From: Myxococcales bacterium
Lineage (GTDB): Bacteria; Myxococcota_A; Polyangia; Fen-1088
Direction of reading: 5' to 3'
DNA: 38,817 nucleotides
Assembly: GCA_003153015.1 (NCBI GenBank)
Contig: PMBS01000188.1
Coordinates: forward strand, 1 to 38,817
Positions 1 through 8,430 of this stretch are shown one piece after another. The notes under the pieces are model-generated. The model worked only from the letters and a program-made list of their open reading frames with translations, did no database searches and was not told the DNA's origin. Within the stretch, counting starts at the first letter, position 1. Each line of letters starts with the position of its first letter. Made by a program: the position numbers and the translations under genes.

Positions 1-303
1 CCTGGAGGTCGTCCCGCCCGAGTTGGGGTTCCCGCCCGAATTGGTGCTCCCGCCCCTGGAGGTCGTGCCACCGCTGTTCGTGGCTCCCCCCGAATCGGTG
101 CTGCCGCCTGAGGGGTTTCCGCTGCTCGAATTGCCGCCACTGCCACCGCCGGAGCTACTTTCCCCGCCCGATGCCGTGGTGTCGTTGGCAGGAGCGGGCA
201 GGCAGTTGGTCGTGCCAAGGGATAGCAGTCCAACGCAGCAGACTCCCGCGAGAGCCCAGGCTGGGCCCCGAAACGATCGGCCGAAATCTAGCTTGTCCGT
301 CAT
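1..303 (-). CDS. Gly/Ser/Thr-rich secreted protein, N-terminal part only
   Basis: An open frame starts at an ATG at 303-301 and runs off the left edge of the window, so only about 100 residues are visible. A purine-rich AGAGGGA ribosome binding site lies 4-5 bases before the ATG. The N-terminus (MTDKLDFGRSFRG, then a hydrophobic stretch) ends in LGTTNC, which could be a poor lipobox or a plain signal peptide. After it the chain turns into Ser/Gly/Asn/Thr repeats (SGGNSSSG, NSGGTTSRGG), the same kind of low-complexity linker seen in the other secreted enzymes of this window. The functional domain lies outside the window, so no role can be given. It is divergent from the pectate lyase gene. Confidence 0.7.
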   Translation of the reverse strand, partial: MTDKLDFGRSFRGPAWALAGVCCVGLLSLGTTNCLPAPANDTTASGGESSSGGGSGGNSSSGNPSGGSTDSGGATNSGGTTSRGGSTNSGGNPNSGGTTSR

Positions 304-717
304 GGTTCCCTCTCTTGCCGCCAGGTAGCTTGGGGCGGACTTTAGTCAATTCTCAACAAAGCGTGCAACAACTCCCATAGCAAGGCGACAGAATTATAAC
401 CAGCCAGAGCCTCCGTTTGAGAACCGGGTCTTGCGCAAGCCGACAAACGCAAGTCCTTGAAAAGACCCTGCCCCTGCACAGCTCTGGGCATATCGTGATT
501 GACGCTGCCTGGCATGGCTGACGCACGGGAGGTTGGTGGGCCATTCCAGCCACCTGCCGGCGCGTTGCAGGACCGTTGGCGTGCGGGCCTGGACCGCCCA
601 TCGGGCAATACCCACTTCTGGTCGAAGCAATCGCGGGAGGCGGGCACTAAGCATCGGTAAGGCATAGCTGCCTGCAGGTGTTCTCGGCTTCGATTCCATC
701 CACCCGGAGAAAAAGAA
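304..717. other. Divergent intergenic region between two secreted-protein genes
   Basis: There are 414 bases with no credible gene; the overlapping frames here are short and look like none of the neighbours. A perfect TATAAT lies on the minus strand at 393-398, 90 bases before the leftward gene, but the hexamer 17 bases upstream (CTCAAA) is a poor -35. On the plus strand, two TGACGC hexamers near 500-526 recall the promoter-like motif of the sigma/GH6 block, but the spacing and bases differ. I see no terminator or RNA gene. Confidence 0.4.
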
Positions 718-2571
718 ATGCAGAAGTCAGCTCGTCTCCTTGCTCTCCTTCTCCCCTTGGCCGTGTTTGCAACTGGATGCAGTAGCAGTCCCGGGTCCTC
801 GGGGGCTGCCGGCAAGACTGGCGGCAGTGTCAGCTCCGGCGGCACGAGTACGCAAGGAGGCACGGTCGCCTCGGGTGGCACGAGTTCGTCCCCGAATGGC
901 GGCTCGACCGCGGCGACCGGGGGAAACACCTCCGCTTCAGGCGGGAGCAGCGCCAGGACAGGCGGAACGAGCACGGCCTCAGGCGGGTCCACTGCCACGG
1001 CTGGCGGAACCACCTCCGCTTCCGGCGGGTCCACCGCCAAGACTGGCGGAGCTACCACTGCCTCAGGCGGTTCCACTGCCTCCGCGGGCGGAACCACCTC
1101 CGCTTCCGGCGGGTCCACCGCCAAGACTGGCGGAACTACCACTGCCCTGGGCGGATCCACGACAGCCTCGGGTGGAGTCACGGCCACTCTGGGCGGATCC
1201 ACGGCTGCCACTGGCGGGTCGACCGCGTTTCCAGCGGGCGGGACTGCCACCGGCGGAAACACCCCCGCGGGCGGCTCCAACGGCGGTTCCGCCCTGTCGG
1301 GGGGATCCAGCGCGGGCGGCACCACCGCGAGGGGCGGCACGACGTCCGCCGGCGGATCGACCGGCACGGGTGGCACCACCTCCACCAGCACCGGGCCCAG
1401 CGTGACCGTGTCCTCGGCGTGTACCACCCTGGAGACCAAGCTCGCCTGGCCCACCGCCAAGGGCAGCACGGTCACTATCAGCGGCACCAAGTCGGTGACC
1501 ACCTACGACGGAGGCGGGGCTTTGCACGAGGGAACCCTCAATGATTGTTCCATCGGCGATCAATCAAGCACGAAGGCGATCATCGAAGTTGCCGACGGTG
1601 GCTCGGTCAGCAACGTGATCTTCGGCAAGAACATTGGCGATGGGATTCACTGCCTCGGCAGTTGCACGATTGACAACGTCTGGTACCCCTACATTTGCGA
1701 CGACGCCATCACCATCAACAAAGACGGCACCGCAAGCAAGGCCTCAACCATTTCGAACAGCGGATTCAAAGGTGCGCGCGACAAGACAATTCAGCACAAC
1801 GGGGGCGACAGCACCCTGAACATCACCAACGTCTACGTCGAAGTGGCGGGCAAGCTCTACCGCTCTTGCGGCTCGGGCGGCGGTTGTACCACGAGCGCCA
1901 AGCACACAGTCAACATCAGCAACGTTGTGGCCATTGGCGTCGATCAGGTCGCCGGAGTCAGTGAGAACGATCAGGTGACCTTGTCGAACATCTGCGCCTT
2001 CCGCACCGCTACCCTCTGCAACACCTACAAGGTAAATAGCGACACCGATTCCACCAAGGGAGCCAATGGAACCGGAGAGGGTCCCAGCCCCAATTGCAGC
2101 TACCAAGGCTCCGACACGCACGCGCTCGTCGATCGGGTCGGGGGCGCGGCGCTCTCGACCGACGTCCTGTGTCCGGGTTCCAACTCGGCCAAGAGTGGCA
2201 GCACGGCCACCGCCTGCATCTCGGGCTTCGACAGTTGCCTCAAGGTCTGCGCGCCGGGCATGTACGGTTTCAAACAGCTCACCTGTTCGGGCGGGACGTA
2301 CACCAGCCCGGCGACGGGCGGCTGCGCGGTGGTGACCTCGGCGGCAGACGGCGCTGCAGCCGCAGCACTGGCCAGCAGCAATTCCTCCAAGGCGACCTCG
2401 AGCGTGAGCAAGAACACGTCATGTTCCACGGAGTGGGCTTGGGGAACGGATAGCTCCACCACGGGAAACTACTGCGTTTGCATGGAGAAGCCCGGCTATT
2501 ACCAGAAGAGCACTGGTTCGGCGCAGCCCGCGACGTGGATCGTGTGGGATTGCCAGTCGCCCTGGTGGTGA
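718..2571 (+). CDS. Pectate lyase, polysaccharide lyase family 3, lipoprotein
   Basis: This gene encodes 617 residues. A lipoprotein signal ends in FATGC with the modified Cys at 21. A Gly/Ser/Thr/Ala linker fills residues 22-227. Residues about 228-445 match the PL3 pectate lyase beta-helix, with its family landmarks: TYDGGG (262-267), GDGIHCLGSCTIDNVW (307-322), ARDKTIQHNGG (353-363) and KLYRSCG (379-385). PL3 enzymes cleave polygalacturonate by beta-elimination and need calcium. The last 170 residues form a separate Cys-rich region ending in WDCQSPWW that I do not recognise; it may bind substrate. The start has a GGAGAAAAAGAA ribosome binding site. The linker contains a perfect internal DNA repeat. 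The product is expected to be anchored outside the cell and to open pectin for the cellulases encoded further on. Confidence 0.88.
   Translation: MQKSARLLALLLPLAVFATGCSSSPGSSGAAGKTGGSVSSGGTSTQGGTVASGGTSSSPNGGSTAATGGNTSASGGSSARTGGTSTASGGSTATAGGTTSASGGSTAKTGGATTASGGSTASAGGTTSASGGSTAKTGGTTTALGGSTTASGGVTATLGGSTAATGGSTAFPAGGTATGGNTPAGGSNGGSALSGGSSAGGTTARGGTTSAGGSTGTGGTTSTSTGPSVTVSSACTTLETKLAWPTAKGSTVTISGTKSVTTYDGGGALHEGTLNDCSIGDQSSTKAIIEVADGGSVSNVIFGKNIGDGIHCLGSCTIDNVWYPYICDDAITINKDGTASKASTISNSGFKGARDKTIQHNGGDSTLNITNVYVEVAGKLYRSCGSGGGCTTSAKHTVNISNVVAIGVDQVAGVSENDQVTLSNICAFRTATLCNTYKVNSDTDSTKGANGTGEGPSPNCSYQGSDTHALVDRVGGAALSTDVLCPGSNSAKSGSTATACISGFDSCLKVCAPGMYGFKQLTCSGGTYTSPATGGCAVVTSAADGAAAAALASSNSSKATSSVSKNTSCSTEWAWGTDSSTTGNYCVCMEKPGYYQKSTGSAQPATWIVWDCQSPWW
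1003..1134 (+). repeat. Two perfect 48-bp copies inside the pectate lyase linker
   Basis: Positions 1003-1050 and 1087-1134 are identical over 48 bases, with an 84-bp (28-codon) period. The repeat codes for GGTTSASGGSTAKTGG. The period is a multiple of three, so gain or loss of a unit would change linker length without breaking the frame. Confidence 0.85.
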
Positions 2572-2576
2572 ACCCT

Positions 2577-5500
2577 TCACTTCGGCGCATTCGCCAGAAT
2601 CTGCTCGATCCTTTCCAAGCTGGCCGGCTTGGCGATGTGCTCGTCGAACCCCGCTTCCTTCGCCTTCGCCAAATCCTCGGGCAGGGCATAGCCCGTCAAG
2701 GCGACAAGGTAGGCCGAAGCCAAGCTCTCCTCCGCGCGCAACCTGCGCGCCACTTCATAGCCATCCATCCCAGGCAGACCGATGTCGCACAGGATCATGT
2801 CGGGCCGGAAGGTGCGGGACTGCTCGATGCCGTCCCTCCCGCTGTTCGCGATCGCGACCGCGTGCCCGCCGAATTCCAGCACCTCGCGCAGGCTTTCGGC
2901 TGCGTCGAGGTTGTCCTCGATGACGAGCACCCGGCGCGCGCCGGTTGCGCGCCCCGCGCTGGGCGCGGCTTCCCGGCCCGGGGCAAGCTCCAGCAGTGGC
3001 AGTCGGATGGTGAATTCGCTGCCCTGGCCAAGCCCCTCGCTCTCGACCCGTACTGACCCGCCATGCAGGTCGACAAGGCCCTTGACCAGGGCCAAGCCCA
3101 GTCCCAGACCGCCGCGCGTCCGGTCGAGGGTGGTGTCGGCCTGAGTGAAGGGCTCGAAGATGCGTGGGACTATCTCCCGGCTCAGGCCGACCCCGGTGTC
3201 CCGCACGGAGACTACGGCCATGTTCTGCTCTTTCGCCAGGGACACCGAAGTGTGGCCGTCCCGATCGCTGAACTTGGCTGCGTTGTGCAGCAGGTTGCCC
3301 AGCACCTGGGCCAAGCGGGTGGCGTCCCCATCGACCCAAAGCGCGGCATCGGGAACCGCGACCTCTAGCCCCAAGCCGTCGGCAGCGAAGACCGACCGGT
3401 GGTCGTCGACGGTTCGCCTGACCAGGTCGGAGAGGTCAACCACCTGTTTGCGGAGCTGGATCTTCCCCTTCGAGATTCGCGTGATGTCGAGCAGGTCATC
3501 CACCAGCCGGGTCAGGTGCGCGGTCTGCCGATCGATGGTGGCCTGCGCGCGCTTGGCCTGCGCGCTGCCTTGTTCCGCGCGGTCGAGCACGTACAGGCTG
3601 TTACGAATGGGTGCCAGCGGATTGCGCAACTCGTGGGAGAGCATGGCGAGAAACTCATTCTTGCGCTGGTCATCCTCGCGCAACCGCTGGTTGGCCACCT
3701 GCAGTTCCTTGACGATGGTTTCCAGCAACTCGCCTTGATCTTTCACTTGCCGCTCAGCCTGCCGCCGGGCGGTGACGTCCCGACCGTAGACGCGCACGCG
3801 CCCGGCCTCGGGGACAAGGTATATCGACTGCGCATAGGTCGCCTGGCCCACGGTCACAGTTCGCTCGACCGACGCTTCTCCATTGTCCTGCAAGGGCCTT
3901 GTCGCCGAAGCCCAATCGCCTAGCCAAGGATGGGCAAGCCCCTGCTCTTCCAGATCGGGGAACAGCCTGCGCGCGGCGGGATTGGCGTAGTGGATCTGTC
4001 CGTCCAGGCTGATCTCGGTGACGGGATGGGGATTGCGCTCGGGGAAGGACGCCAGCCAGGCAGCCCGGGCCTCCATCTGCCGGCGTAGGGTGATGTCGAT
4101 GACCGACGAAACCGCGCCCAGCAGCTCGCGGTTGAGGCCGAGAATGGGAGCGGCGTTCACCGATATCCAGATCTCTCGGCCGGGGCGGCGGACCGCCATG
4201 ATGACGTGCTTGCTGGTCTCACCCCGCAGGGCCCGCGCCACCGGGGTCTCCTCAGGCGCAAAGGTCGAACCGTCCTCCTTGCTGAACGAGATCGCGCGGG
4301 TACGTTCCCGGAGATCCGTCAGGGCTTGCTCGTCGGGCGTGTATTCCAGGATGTCTTGCGCTGCCTGGTTGCCAAAACGTTTCTGCCCATCCGGGCCGTA
4401 GATCACCACCCCGTTCGCCATGGACGACAAGGTGGCGTCCAACTCGGCGGTGCGCCGCTGCATCTCCTCGTTGGTGGAAATCAGCTCCTCGTTGGTGGAG
4501 ATCAGCTCCTCGTTGGCCGACTTGAGTTCCTCGTTGGCCGATTCGAGACGCTCGACTGCGCTGCGCAGCTCGGCCCGAGTCATGCGCAGCTCGCTCTCGA
4601 GATCCTCGATGGCCGGCAAATCGGGCGGCGGTGTGGCAACCGCGCCGTCCTCGGCCCGCTCGGGAACAGCGACCTCCTGCAGGATTACCAGGTAGAGACC
4701 CGAGTCGCGGTCCAGGCCAGGCATCGGCCGCACGGTCAGGCGCACCCGACGCCGCGTTTCATCGATATCGACGCTGACATCCTCGCGCACGACCTTCCCG
4801 TGATCCTTGGCAGCCGCGCGCAAGGCGGTGCGCAGTTCCTGGCGCAGGTTGATCGGGGCCGCATCGAGGATGTTCGCGGACAGAGGCCCCGCAGGGGGCT
4901 GCAGGTAGCGAAAGGGCCGGCCGGCAAGGAAGAGAATGTCGCCGGACTCGTTGACCACCGCGGTGGGCGGGGCGTACTCGTCGAGCACAGCCCGTTCGAA
5001 CGCGGCGCCCACCCTCTCGTGCGCGGCCTCCTTGCCCGATTCTTTGCTCCCGACCACGGGCAGCGACAGCGAAGCCCGCAAAGCCGCCCGGCTGGGAATA
5101 CCCAACTCCACCGGAGCGGGGGTCACCGTCTCTCTGCGACGAAAAATCCGATACCGCTGATCCACGGTGTCGAACAGGTCGAGTAGCGCCGCGATGCCCT
5201 CTGACGGCCCGAGAAAGAGACACCCGCCCGACCGCAGGGCGCGGTGAAAGAGCGGGATCAGTTTCATTTGCAGGTCTGCCGCCAGGTAGATGAAGACGTT
5301 CCGACAAGAAATGAGGTCGAGTTGGGAGAAGGGAGGATCGCGGATCAGGCTGTGCTGGGCGAAGACGCACATCTCACGCAACTCGCTGGTGATCTGGTAC
5401 TCCTCCCCTTCGCGGGTGAAGAAGCGAGCCAGCCGCTCAGGCGAGACCTGCTCGGCGATCTCCGCGGCGTAGCGGCCGCGGCGCGCTTCCGCCAGCAGCT

Positions 5501-5981
5501 CGGCATCCAGGTCGGTGGCAAAGAGCTGGACCTGGCGCCGCACCTCGGCGCGCTCAAGTTGCTCACGCAGCAGGATAGCGAGCGAGTAAGCCTCCTCACC
5601 GGACGCGCAGCCCGGAACCCAAACCCGAATGGGCATCTCCGCAGGCCTGCCCTGGACCACGCCGGGCAGAACCTGTTGCGCCAGCACGTCGAAAGCATCT
5701 CCGTCCCGGAAGAAGTGCGTCACTCCGATCAGCAGTTCCTTGAGCAGGGCTTGCGCCTCGAGCGGCTCCCGATCGAGGAGAGCTTGGTAGTCGGCGACTG
5801 AGGCCGCGTGAAGGACCTGGATCCGCCGGCGAATCCGCCGTAGCACCGTGCCTTGCTTGTAGCGACTGAAATCGTGCCCGGTGTGCTTGTGCAGCAACGA
5901 GAAGATGGTGCCGAGATGGGCGGCCAATTCTTGGTCCAGGGTGTCTGGACCGTCTCGCATATTCCCGTTGGCATTCTCCAT
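2577..5981 (-). CDS. CheR-type methyltransferase / PAS / hybrid histidine kinase
   Basis: The protein has 1134 residues. Domains in order: CheR methyltransferase (about 20-285) with a SAM motif GCASGEEAY at 124-132 and CRNVFIYL at 226-233; a degenerate sensor region (335-440); a coiled coil of ANEELKSANEEL-type heptads (455-515); two PAS domains (about 515-635 and 640-745); HisKA with the phospho-His at 783 in LSHELRNP; HATPase with N900, DTGVGL and GLGLGLAL; and a C-terminal receiver with D1066 in CDIGLPGMDG and K1118. There is no signal peptide or membrane segment, so it is cytosolic. CheR-CheB fusions with kinases are known, but here the CheB methylesterase is missing. It converges on the pectate lyase gene with a 5-base gap. 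No separate response regulator is nearby, so output would go through its own receiver or a distant partner. Confidence 0.9.
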   Translation of the reverse strand: MENANGNMRDGPDTLDQELAAHLGTIFSLLHKHTGHDFSRYKQGTVLRRIRRRIQVLHAASVADYQALLDREPLEAQALLKELLIGVTHFFRDGDAFDVLAQQVLPGVVQGRPAEMPIRVWVPGCASGEEAYSLAILLREQLERAEVRRQVQLFATDLDAELLAEARRGRYAAEIAEQVSPERLARFFTREGEEYQITSELREMCVFAQHSLIRDPPFSQLDLISCRNVFIYLAADLQMKLIPLFHRALRSGGCLFLGPSEGIAALLDLFDTVDQRYRIFRRRETVTPAPVELGIPSRAALRASLSLPVVGSKESGKEAAHERVGAAFERAVLDEYAPPTAVVNESGDILFLAGRPFRYLQPPAGPLSANILDAAPINLRQELRTALRAAAKDHGKVVREDVSVDIDETRRRVRLTVRPMPGLDRDSGLYLVILQEVAVPERAEDGAVATPPPDLPAIEDLESELRMTRAELRSAVERLESANEELKSANEELISTNEELISTNEEMQRRTAELDATLSSMANGVVIYGPDGQKRFGNQAAQDILEYTPDEQALTDLRERTRAISFSKEDGSTFAPEETPVARALRGETSKHVIMAVRRPGREIWISVNAAPILGLNRELLGAVSSVIDITLRRQMEARAAWLASFPERNPHPVTEISLDGQIHYANPAARRLFPDLEEQGLAHPWLGDWASATRPLQDNGEASVERTVTVGQATYAQSIYLVPEAGRVRVYGRDVTARRQAERQVKDQGELLETIVKELQVANQRLREDDQRKNEFLAMLSHELRNPLAPIRNSLYVLDRAEQGSAQAKRAQATIDRQTAHLTRLVDDLLDITRISKGKIQLRKQVVDLSDLVRRTVDDHRSVFAADGLGLEVAVPDAALWVDGDATRLAQVLGNLLHNAAKFSDRDGHTSVSLAKEQNMAVVSVRDTGVGLSREIVPRIFEPFTQADTTLDRTRGGLGLGLALVKGLVDLHGGSVRVESEGLGQGSEFTIRLPLLELAPGREAAPSAGRATGARRVLVIEDNLDAAESLREVLEFGGHAVAIANSGRDGIEQSRTFRPDMILCDIGLPGMDGYEVARRLRAEESLASAYLVALTGYALPEDLAKAKEAGFDEHIAKPASLERIEQILANAPK

Positions 5982-6023
5982 TCGCTACTGGACACCTGCA
6001 AGAGCTGTCAGGCATCGAGTCTG

Positions 6024-6857
6024 GTGGCTGGGGTGGCGAAATGCAAACGCCACTGCGCTGCCCCTCCTGCCAAGGCATGCCCCGACGGATACACTTGCCA
6101 TTCCGATGGCAAGTGCTGGACCACGCCGGAAATCGACGCCAGCGAACCACCCCCGGACGCGCCCCAGGCCACGGGCGGGAGTGGTGGAAATGACGGCGGC
6201 GGTAATGACGGAGGTGGCAAGACAGCGACGCGCACCGGCTCCGGCACCAGAACCGGCACCGGGACTGGAACGGGCACCGGATCCAGCACCGCAACCGGAT
6301 CCGGTACCGGAACCGGCACCGGATCCGGCACTGGGACCGACACCGGCCCGGTTTGCGGCCTCGTTACCCAGCCCTGCTGCGCCGGCAACACCTGCACAAA
6401 CAGCGCCCACGTCTGTTCGGCTGGCTATTGCGTTCCCTGCGGAATCCGCGATCAGCCGTGCTGCGCTGGCGACGTGTGCCGCAATACCGCTCTCACATGT
6501 ATCAGCGGAACCTGTCAGCCGCCCGACCAGGACGCCGGAACCCCAACTTCTACCGGCACGGGCACGACCACGGTGCACGACGCCGGAATCGCGACCGCCA
6601 CCAATACCGTGACATCCACCGGCACTGTACTCGACGCCGGGATCGACGGCGCAACCGCCACCTCCACCGGAACCACGACTGCCAAGGGCGATGCCGGAAT
6701 CGACGCCCCCACCGCGACCGCCACCAGGACCCCCACGAGGACTGCCACCGCTACCCTCACAACTACCGTCGGCAGGACCCTTACGTCCACCAGCAAGATC
6801 ACCAGCACCTTCCTGCCACCCCCGGTGACCATCGGAACCACCAGTTTAGCGCACTGA
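6024..6857 (+). CDS. Cys-rich, Thr/Gly-repeat secreted-type protein, start unclear
   Basis: The reading frame is long and its composition is coding-like, with paired Cys-rich modules: CPDGYTCHSDGKCW, then CGLVTQPCCAGNTC and CGIRDQPCCAGDVC. Between them are Gly/Asn and Thr/Gly runs, and after them a Thr-rich tail with repeated DAGI motifs. Such Cys knots occur in surface proteins of Polyangiales. No proper N-terminus is visible. The frame stays open back into the antisense of the kinase gene (ATG at 5853), but that stretch encodes no signal peptide. The GTG at 6024 is only the most plausible start outside the kinase gene and has no good ribosome binding site. The gene may have lost its 5' end. 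It ends 12 bases inside the convergent rdgB gene. Its function is unknown. Confidence 0.5.
   Translation: MAGVAKCKRHCAAPPAKACPDGYTCHSDGKCWTTPEIDASEPPPDAPQATGGSGGNDGGGNDGGGKTATRTGSGTRTGTGTGTGTGSSTATGSGTGTGTGSGTGTDTGPVCGLVTQPCCAGNTCTNSAHVCSAGYCVPCGIRDQPCCAGDVCRNTALTCISGTCQPPDQDAGTPTSTGTGTTTVHDAGIATATNTVTSTGTVLDAGIDGATATSTGTTTAKGDAGIDAPTATATRTPTRTATATLTTTVGRTLTSTSKITSTFLPPPVTIGTTSLAH
6232..6350 (+). repeat. Imperfect 6/12-bp tandem repeat (Thr-Gly coding)
   Basis: About ten degenerate copies of an ACCGGN-type hexamer, often paired as ACCGGCACCGGA, encode a Thr-Gly/Ser-Gly run. This is a likely site of slippage within the Cys-rich gene. Confidence 0.7.
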
Positions 6858-7661
6858 ATTGAGCTGAGCTAAAGCCTGCGCGAGCTCGCGAAACGCGGCC
6901 GCACGGTGCGAGAGTCGGTTTTTCTCCGCGAGAGCGATCTCAGCCATGGTGCGCCCGAGCGACTCGATGAAGAACAGCGGATCGTAGCCGAAGCCGCCCG
7001 TGCCACGCGGCGACTCCAACAGTCGGCCCTCACAGGCGCCGGTGCGCACGATCTCCAAGCCGCGCGCCGGATCCACGAACACCGCGGCGCAACGGTAGCG
7101 GGCAGTGCGCTTTTCCGTCGGAACGCCCGCCAACTCGCGCAACATCTTCTGATTGTTTCGCGCATCGTCGCTGATATGGGAACCCTGAGAGGGTTCCCAT
7201 GCCCTCCCGCGATGGTCCGCGGCGAGCAAAGCTCGCCCGCTCCCCACGCGACTGATATGGGAACCCTGAGAGGGTTCCCATGCCCTTCGGCCCCCCACCT
7301 GCCCCACCTCCCCGCTCGCTTCGCTCGGCCTCGCGCGATGGTCCGCGGCGAGCAAAGCTCGCCCGCTCCCCACGCGACTAGGCTCACCACTCCATCGCGC
7401 CGAGTACACGCCCGGGGCCCCGCCGAGAACATCCACCTCGATGCCCGAGTCGTCGGCCAGGGCTGGCAAACCGCTGGCCGCAGCCGCCTGGCGCGCCTTG
7501 GACAGAGCATTGCCCGCAAAGCTGGGCTCGTCCTCGACGAGCGCGCACGCGGGCGCAACCTCGTCGATCGCGACCAGGTCCCATGGCAAGCCCGCATCGG
7601 CCAGCAGTACGCCGATCTCGCGCAACTTGTGCCGGTTGCGGCTCGCAACCACGACCCTCAC
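6846..7661 (-). CDS. rdgB: XTP/dITP pyrophosphatase with in-frame repeat insertion
   Basis: This is a HAM1/RdgB-type house-cleaning enzyme that hydrolyses ITP, dITP and XTP to monophosphates. Family motifs are present: SRNRHK (7-12), LADDSGIEV (68-76), [11 protein letters not shown] (80-90), GTGGFGYDP (220-228) and SHRAAA (251-256). The protein has 271 residues, whereas the family usually has about 200. The extra residues, about 96-164, are two copies of a peptide ([14 protein letters not shown] and [11 protein letters not shown]) encoded by palindromic repeat DNA. They fall between the SARWSGE strand and the DDARNNQ helix, a surface loop in known structures. Removing them leaves 202 residues with no other gap. 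The start is GTG and overlaps the rph stop as GTGA, so translation is probably coupled. I expect an active enzyme but this is untested. Confidence 0.9.
   Translation of the reverse strand: MRVVVASRNRHKLREIGVLLADAGLPWDLVAIDEVAPACALVEDEPSFAGNALSKARQAAAASGLPALADDSGIEVDVLGGAPGVYSARWSGEPSRVGSGRALLAADHRARPSEASGEVGQVGGRRAWEPSQGSHISRVGSGRALLAADHRGRAWEPSQGSHISDDARNNQKMLRELAGVPTEKRTARYRCAAVFVDPARGLEIVRTGACEGRLLESPRGTGGFGYDPLFFIESLGRTMAEIALAEKNRLSHRAAAFRELAQALAQLNSVR
7171..7377 (-). mobile_element. Palindromic repeat element, two tandem units, inside rdgB
   Basis: Unit 1 is 7171-7251 (81 bp). Unit 2 is 7252-7377 (126 bp: the same unit plus 45 bp inserted in its middle). Each unit holds an 11-bp stem hairpin (ATGGGAACCCT with its complement, 3-base loop, at 7176-7200 and 7257-7281) and a 7-bp stem hairpin (GGCGAGC/GCTCGCC, first copy at 7221-7237). 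GTCGC and GCGAC flank the block as short inverted ends. All lengths (81, 45, 207) are multiples of three and no stop arises in the rdgB frame. Related copies lie at 33944-34019 and 35712-35787. No transposase is encoded, so mobility would have to be supplied in trans. The behaviour recalls the Rickettsia palindromic elements that sit inside genes; homology to them is not claimed. Confidence 0.85.
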
Positions 7662-8371
7662 GGGAGCTTGGCCGCCTCCAGGGCTTTCTGCTGCAGGGCA
7701 AAGAGCTGTTTCGCACCCACGCTTGCCAGAGCAACCAGCTTGGCGTAGTCGTCGGAAGTAAACGGCTCACCTTCGGCGGTGCCCTGGATCTCGATGAAAT
7801 GGCCCGCGTCGGTCATCACAAAGTTAAAATCCACGTCGGCCGCCGAGTCCTCCTCGTAGGCCAAGTCCAGGCGCGGCTCCCCCGCGACCATGCCCACTGA
7901 CAGCGCCGCTACTGCCCGACGCAGGGGATCATGGGTCAGCTTCTCGCTCTTCACCAGCCGTCGCACTGCCAGGGCAAGCGCGACCCACCCCCCGGTGATG
8001 GCCGCCGTGCGCGTGCCGCCGTCGGCCTGGATCACGTCGCAGTCCACTGTCAGTTGACGCTCGCCCAGGTGCGCGGGCCGCACCGCCGCGCGCAGGGCCC
8101 GGCCGATGAGCCGCTGGATCTCCTGGCCACGGCCGCCCGGATTGCGACCGGAGCGCGTGTGGGTGGAACGCGGAAGCATGGCGTATTCGGCCGTGACCCA
8201 ACCCTTGCCCTGCCCCACCAGGAAGGGCGGCACCTTGTTCTCGACCGTGGCGGTGCAAATGACCTTGGTTTCGCCGAACTCGACCAAGGCCGAGCCCTCG
8301 GCGTAGCGGTTGCAGTCGGGCGTGATGCGGATGGCGCGCAATTCGTCGGGTCGTCGGCCGTCAGGGCGCAT
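7658..8371 (-). CDS. rph: Ribonuclease PH
   Basis: This enzyme trims tRNA 3' ends by phosphorolysis in the cytosol. The reading frame can be extended to 8440, but the family N-terminus [12 protein letters not shown] begins at the ATG at 8371, giving 237 residues, the normal length (about 238). Landmarks are [12 protein letters not shown], the [20 protein letters not shown] segment that contacts tRNA, and the phosphate-binding [20 protein letters not shown]. The ribosome binding site is weak (GGGGA, 14 bases upstream). The stop overlaps the rdgB GTG as GTGA. The rph-rdgB pairing is common across bacteria and supports both calls. Confidence 0.96.
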   Translation of the reverse strand: MRPDGRRPDELRAIRITPDCNRYAEGSALVEFGETKVICTATVENKVPPFLVGQGKGWVTAEYAMLPRSTHTRSGRNPGGRGQEIQRLIGRALRAAVRPAHLGERQLTVDCDVIQADGGTRTAAITGGWVALALAVRRLVKSEKLTHDPLRRAVAALSVGMVAGEPRLDLAYEEDSAADVDFNFVMTDAGHFIEIQGTAEGEPFTSDDYAKLVALASVGAKQLFALQQKALEAAKLP

Positions 8372-8410
8372 GGTTACAAGGAGAATCCCCGTCCCGTCGC
8401 CGCCTGTCAA

Positions 8411-8430
8411 CCGGCTATCGCGGGATTGGG
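8411..8430 (+). repeat. Partial copy of the CGGCTATCG repeat
   Basis: The 20 bases CCGGCTATCGCGGGATTGGG match the 3' part of the repeat at 28756-28800 (GGCTATCGCGGGATTAGG). This copy lacks the TCACTCCG/CCACGG half. It lies between rph and the barrel gene. With only about 18 shared bases, chance similarity is possible. Confidence 0.4.

Noticed and set aside
500-530. Two TGACGC hexamers upstream of pectate lyase as a fourth sigma-type promoter
   Set aside because: Spacing is 14 and both hexamers and the spacer differ from the three good copies.
961-1390. Regular GGCGG(G/A)... repeats that look like an array
   Set aside because: No fixed repeat-spacer pattern; the repeats are codons of a low-complexity linker, not CRISPR.
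342-1502. A 386-codon minus-strand frame rich in Val/Pro (VDPPEAVVVPP)
   Set aside because: It is the antisense of the Gly-rich linker of the pectate lyase; such mirror frames occur opposite every xGGxT linker here.
1529-1540. GGGAACCCT inside the pectate lyase gene as another palindromic element
   Set aside because: Only the nine-base word is present; there is no hairpin partner and no flanking unit sequence.
4206-5186. A 326-codon plus-strand frame inside the histidine kinase gene
   Set aside because: No recognisable domain, and the opposite strand encodes well-conserved PAS and CheR segments.
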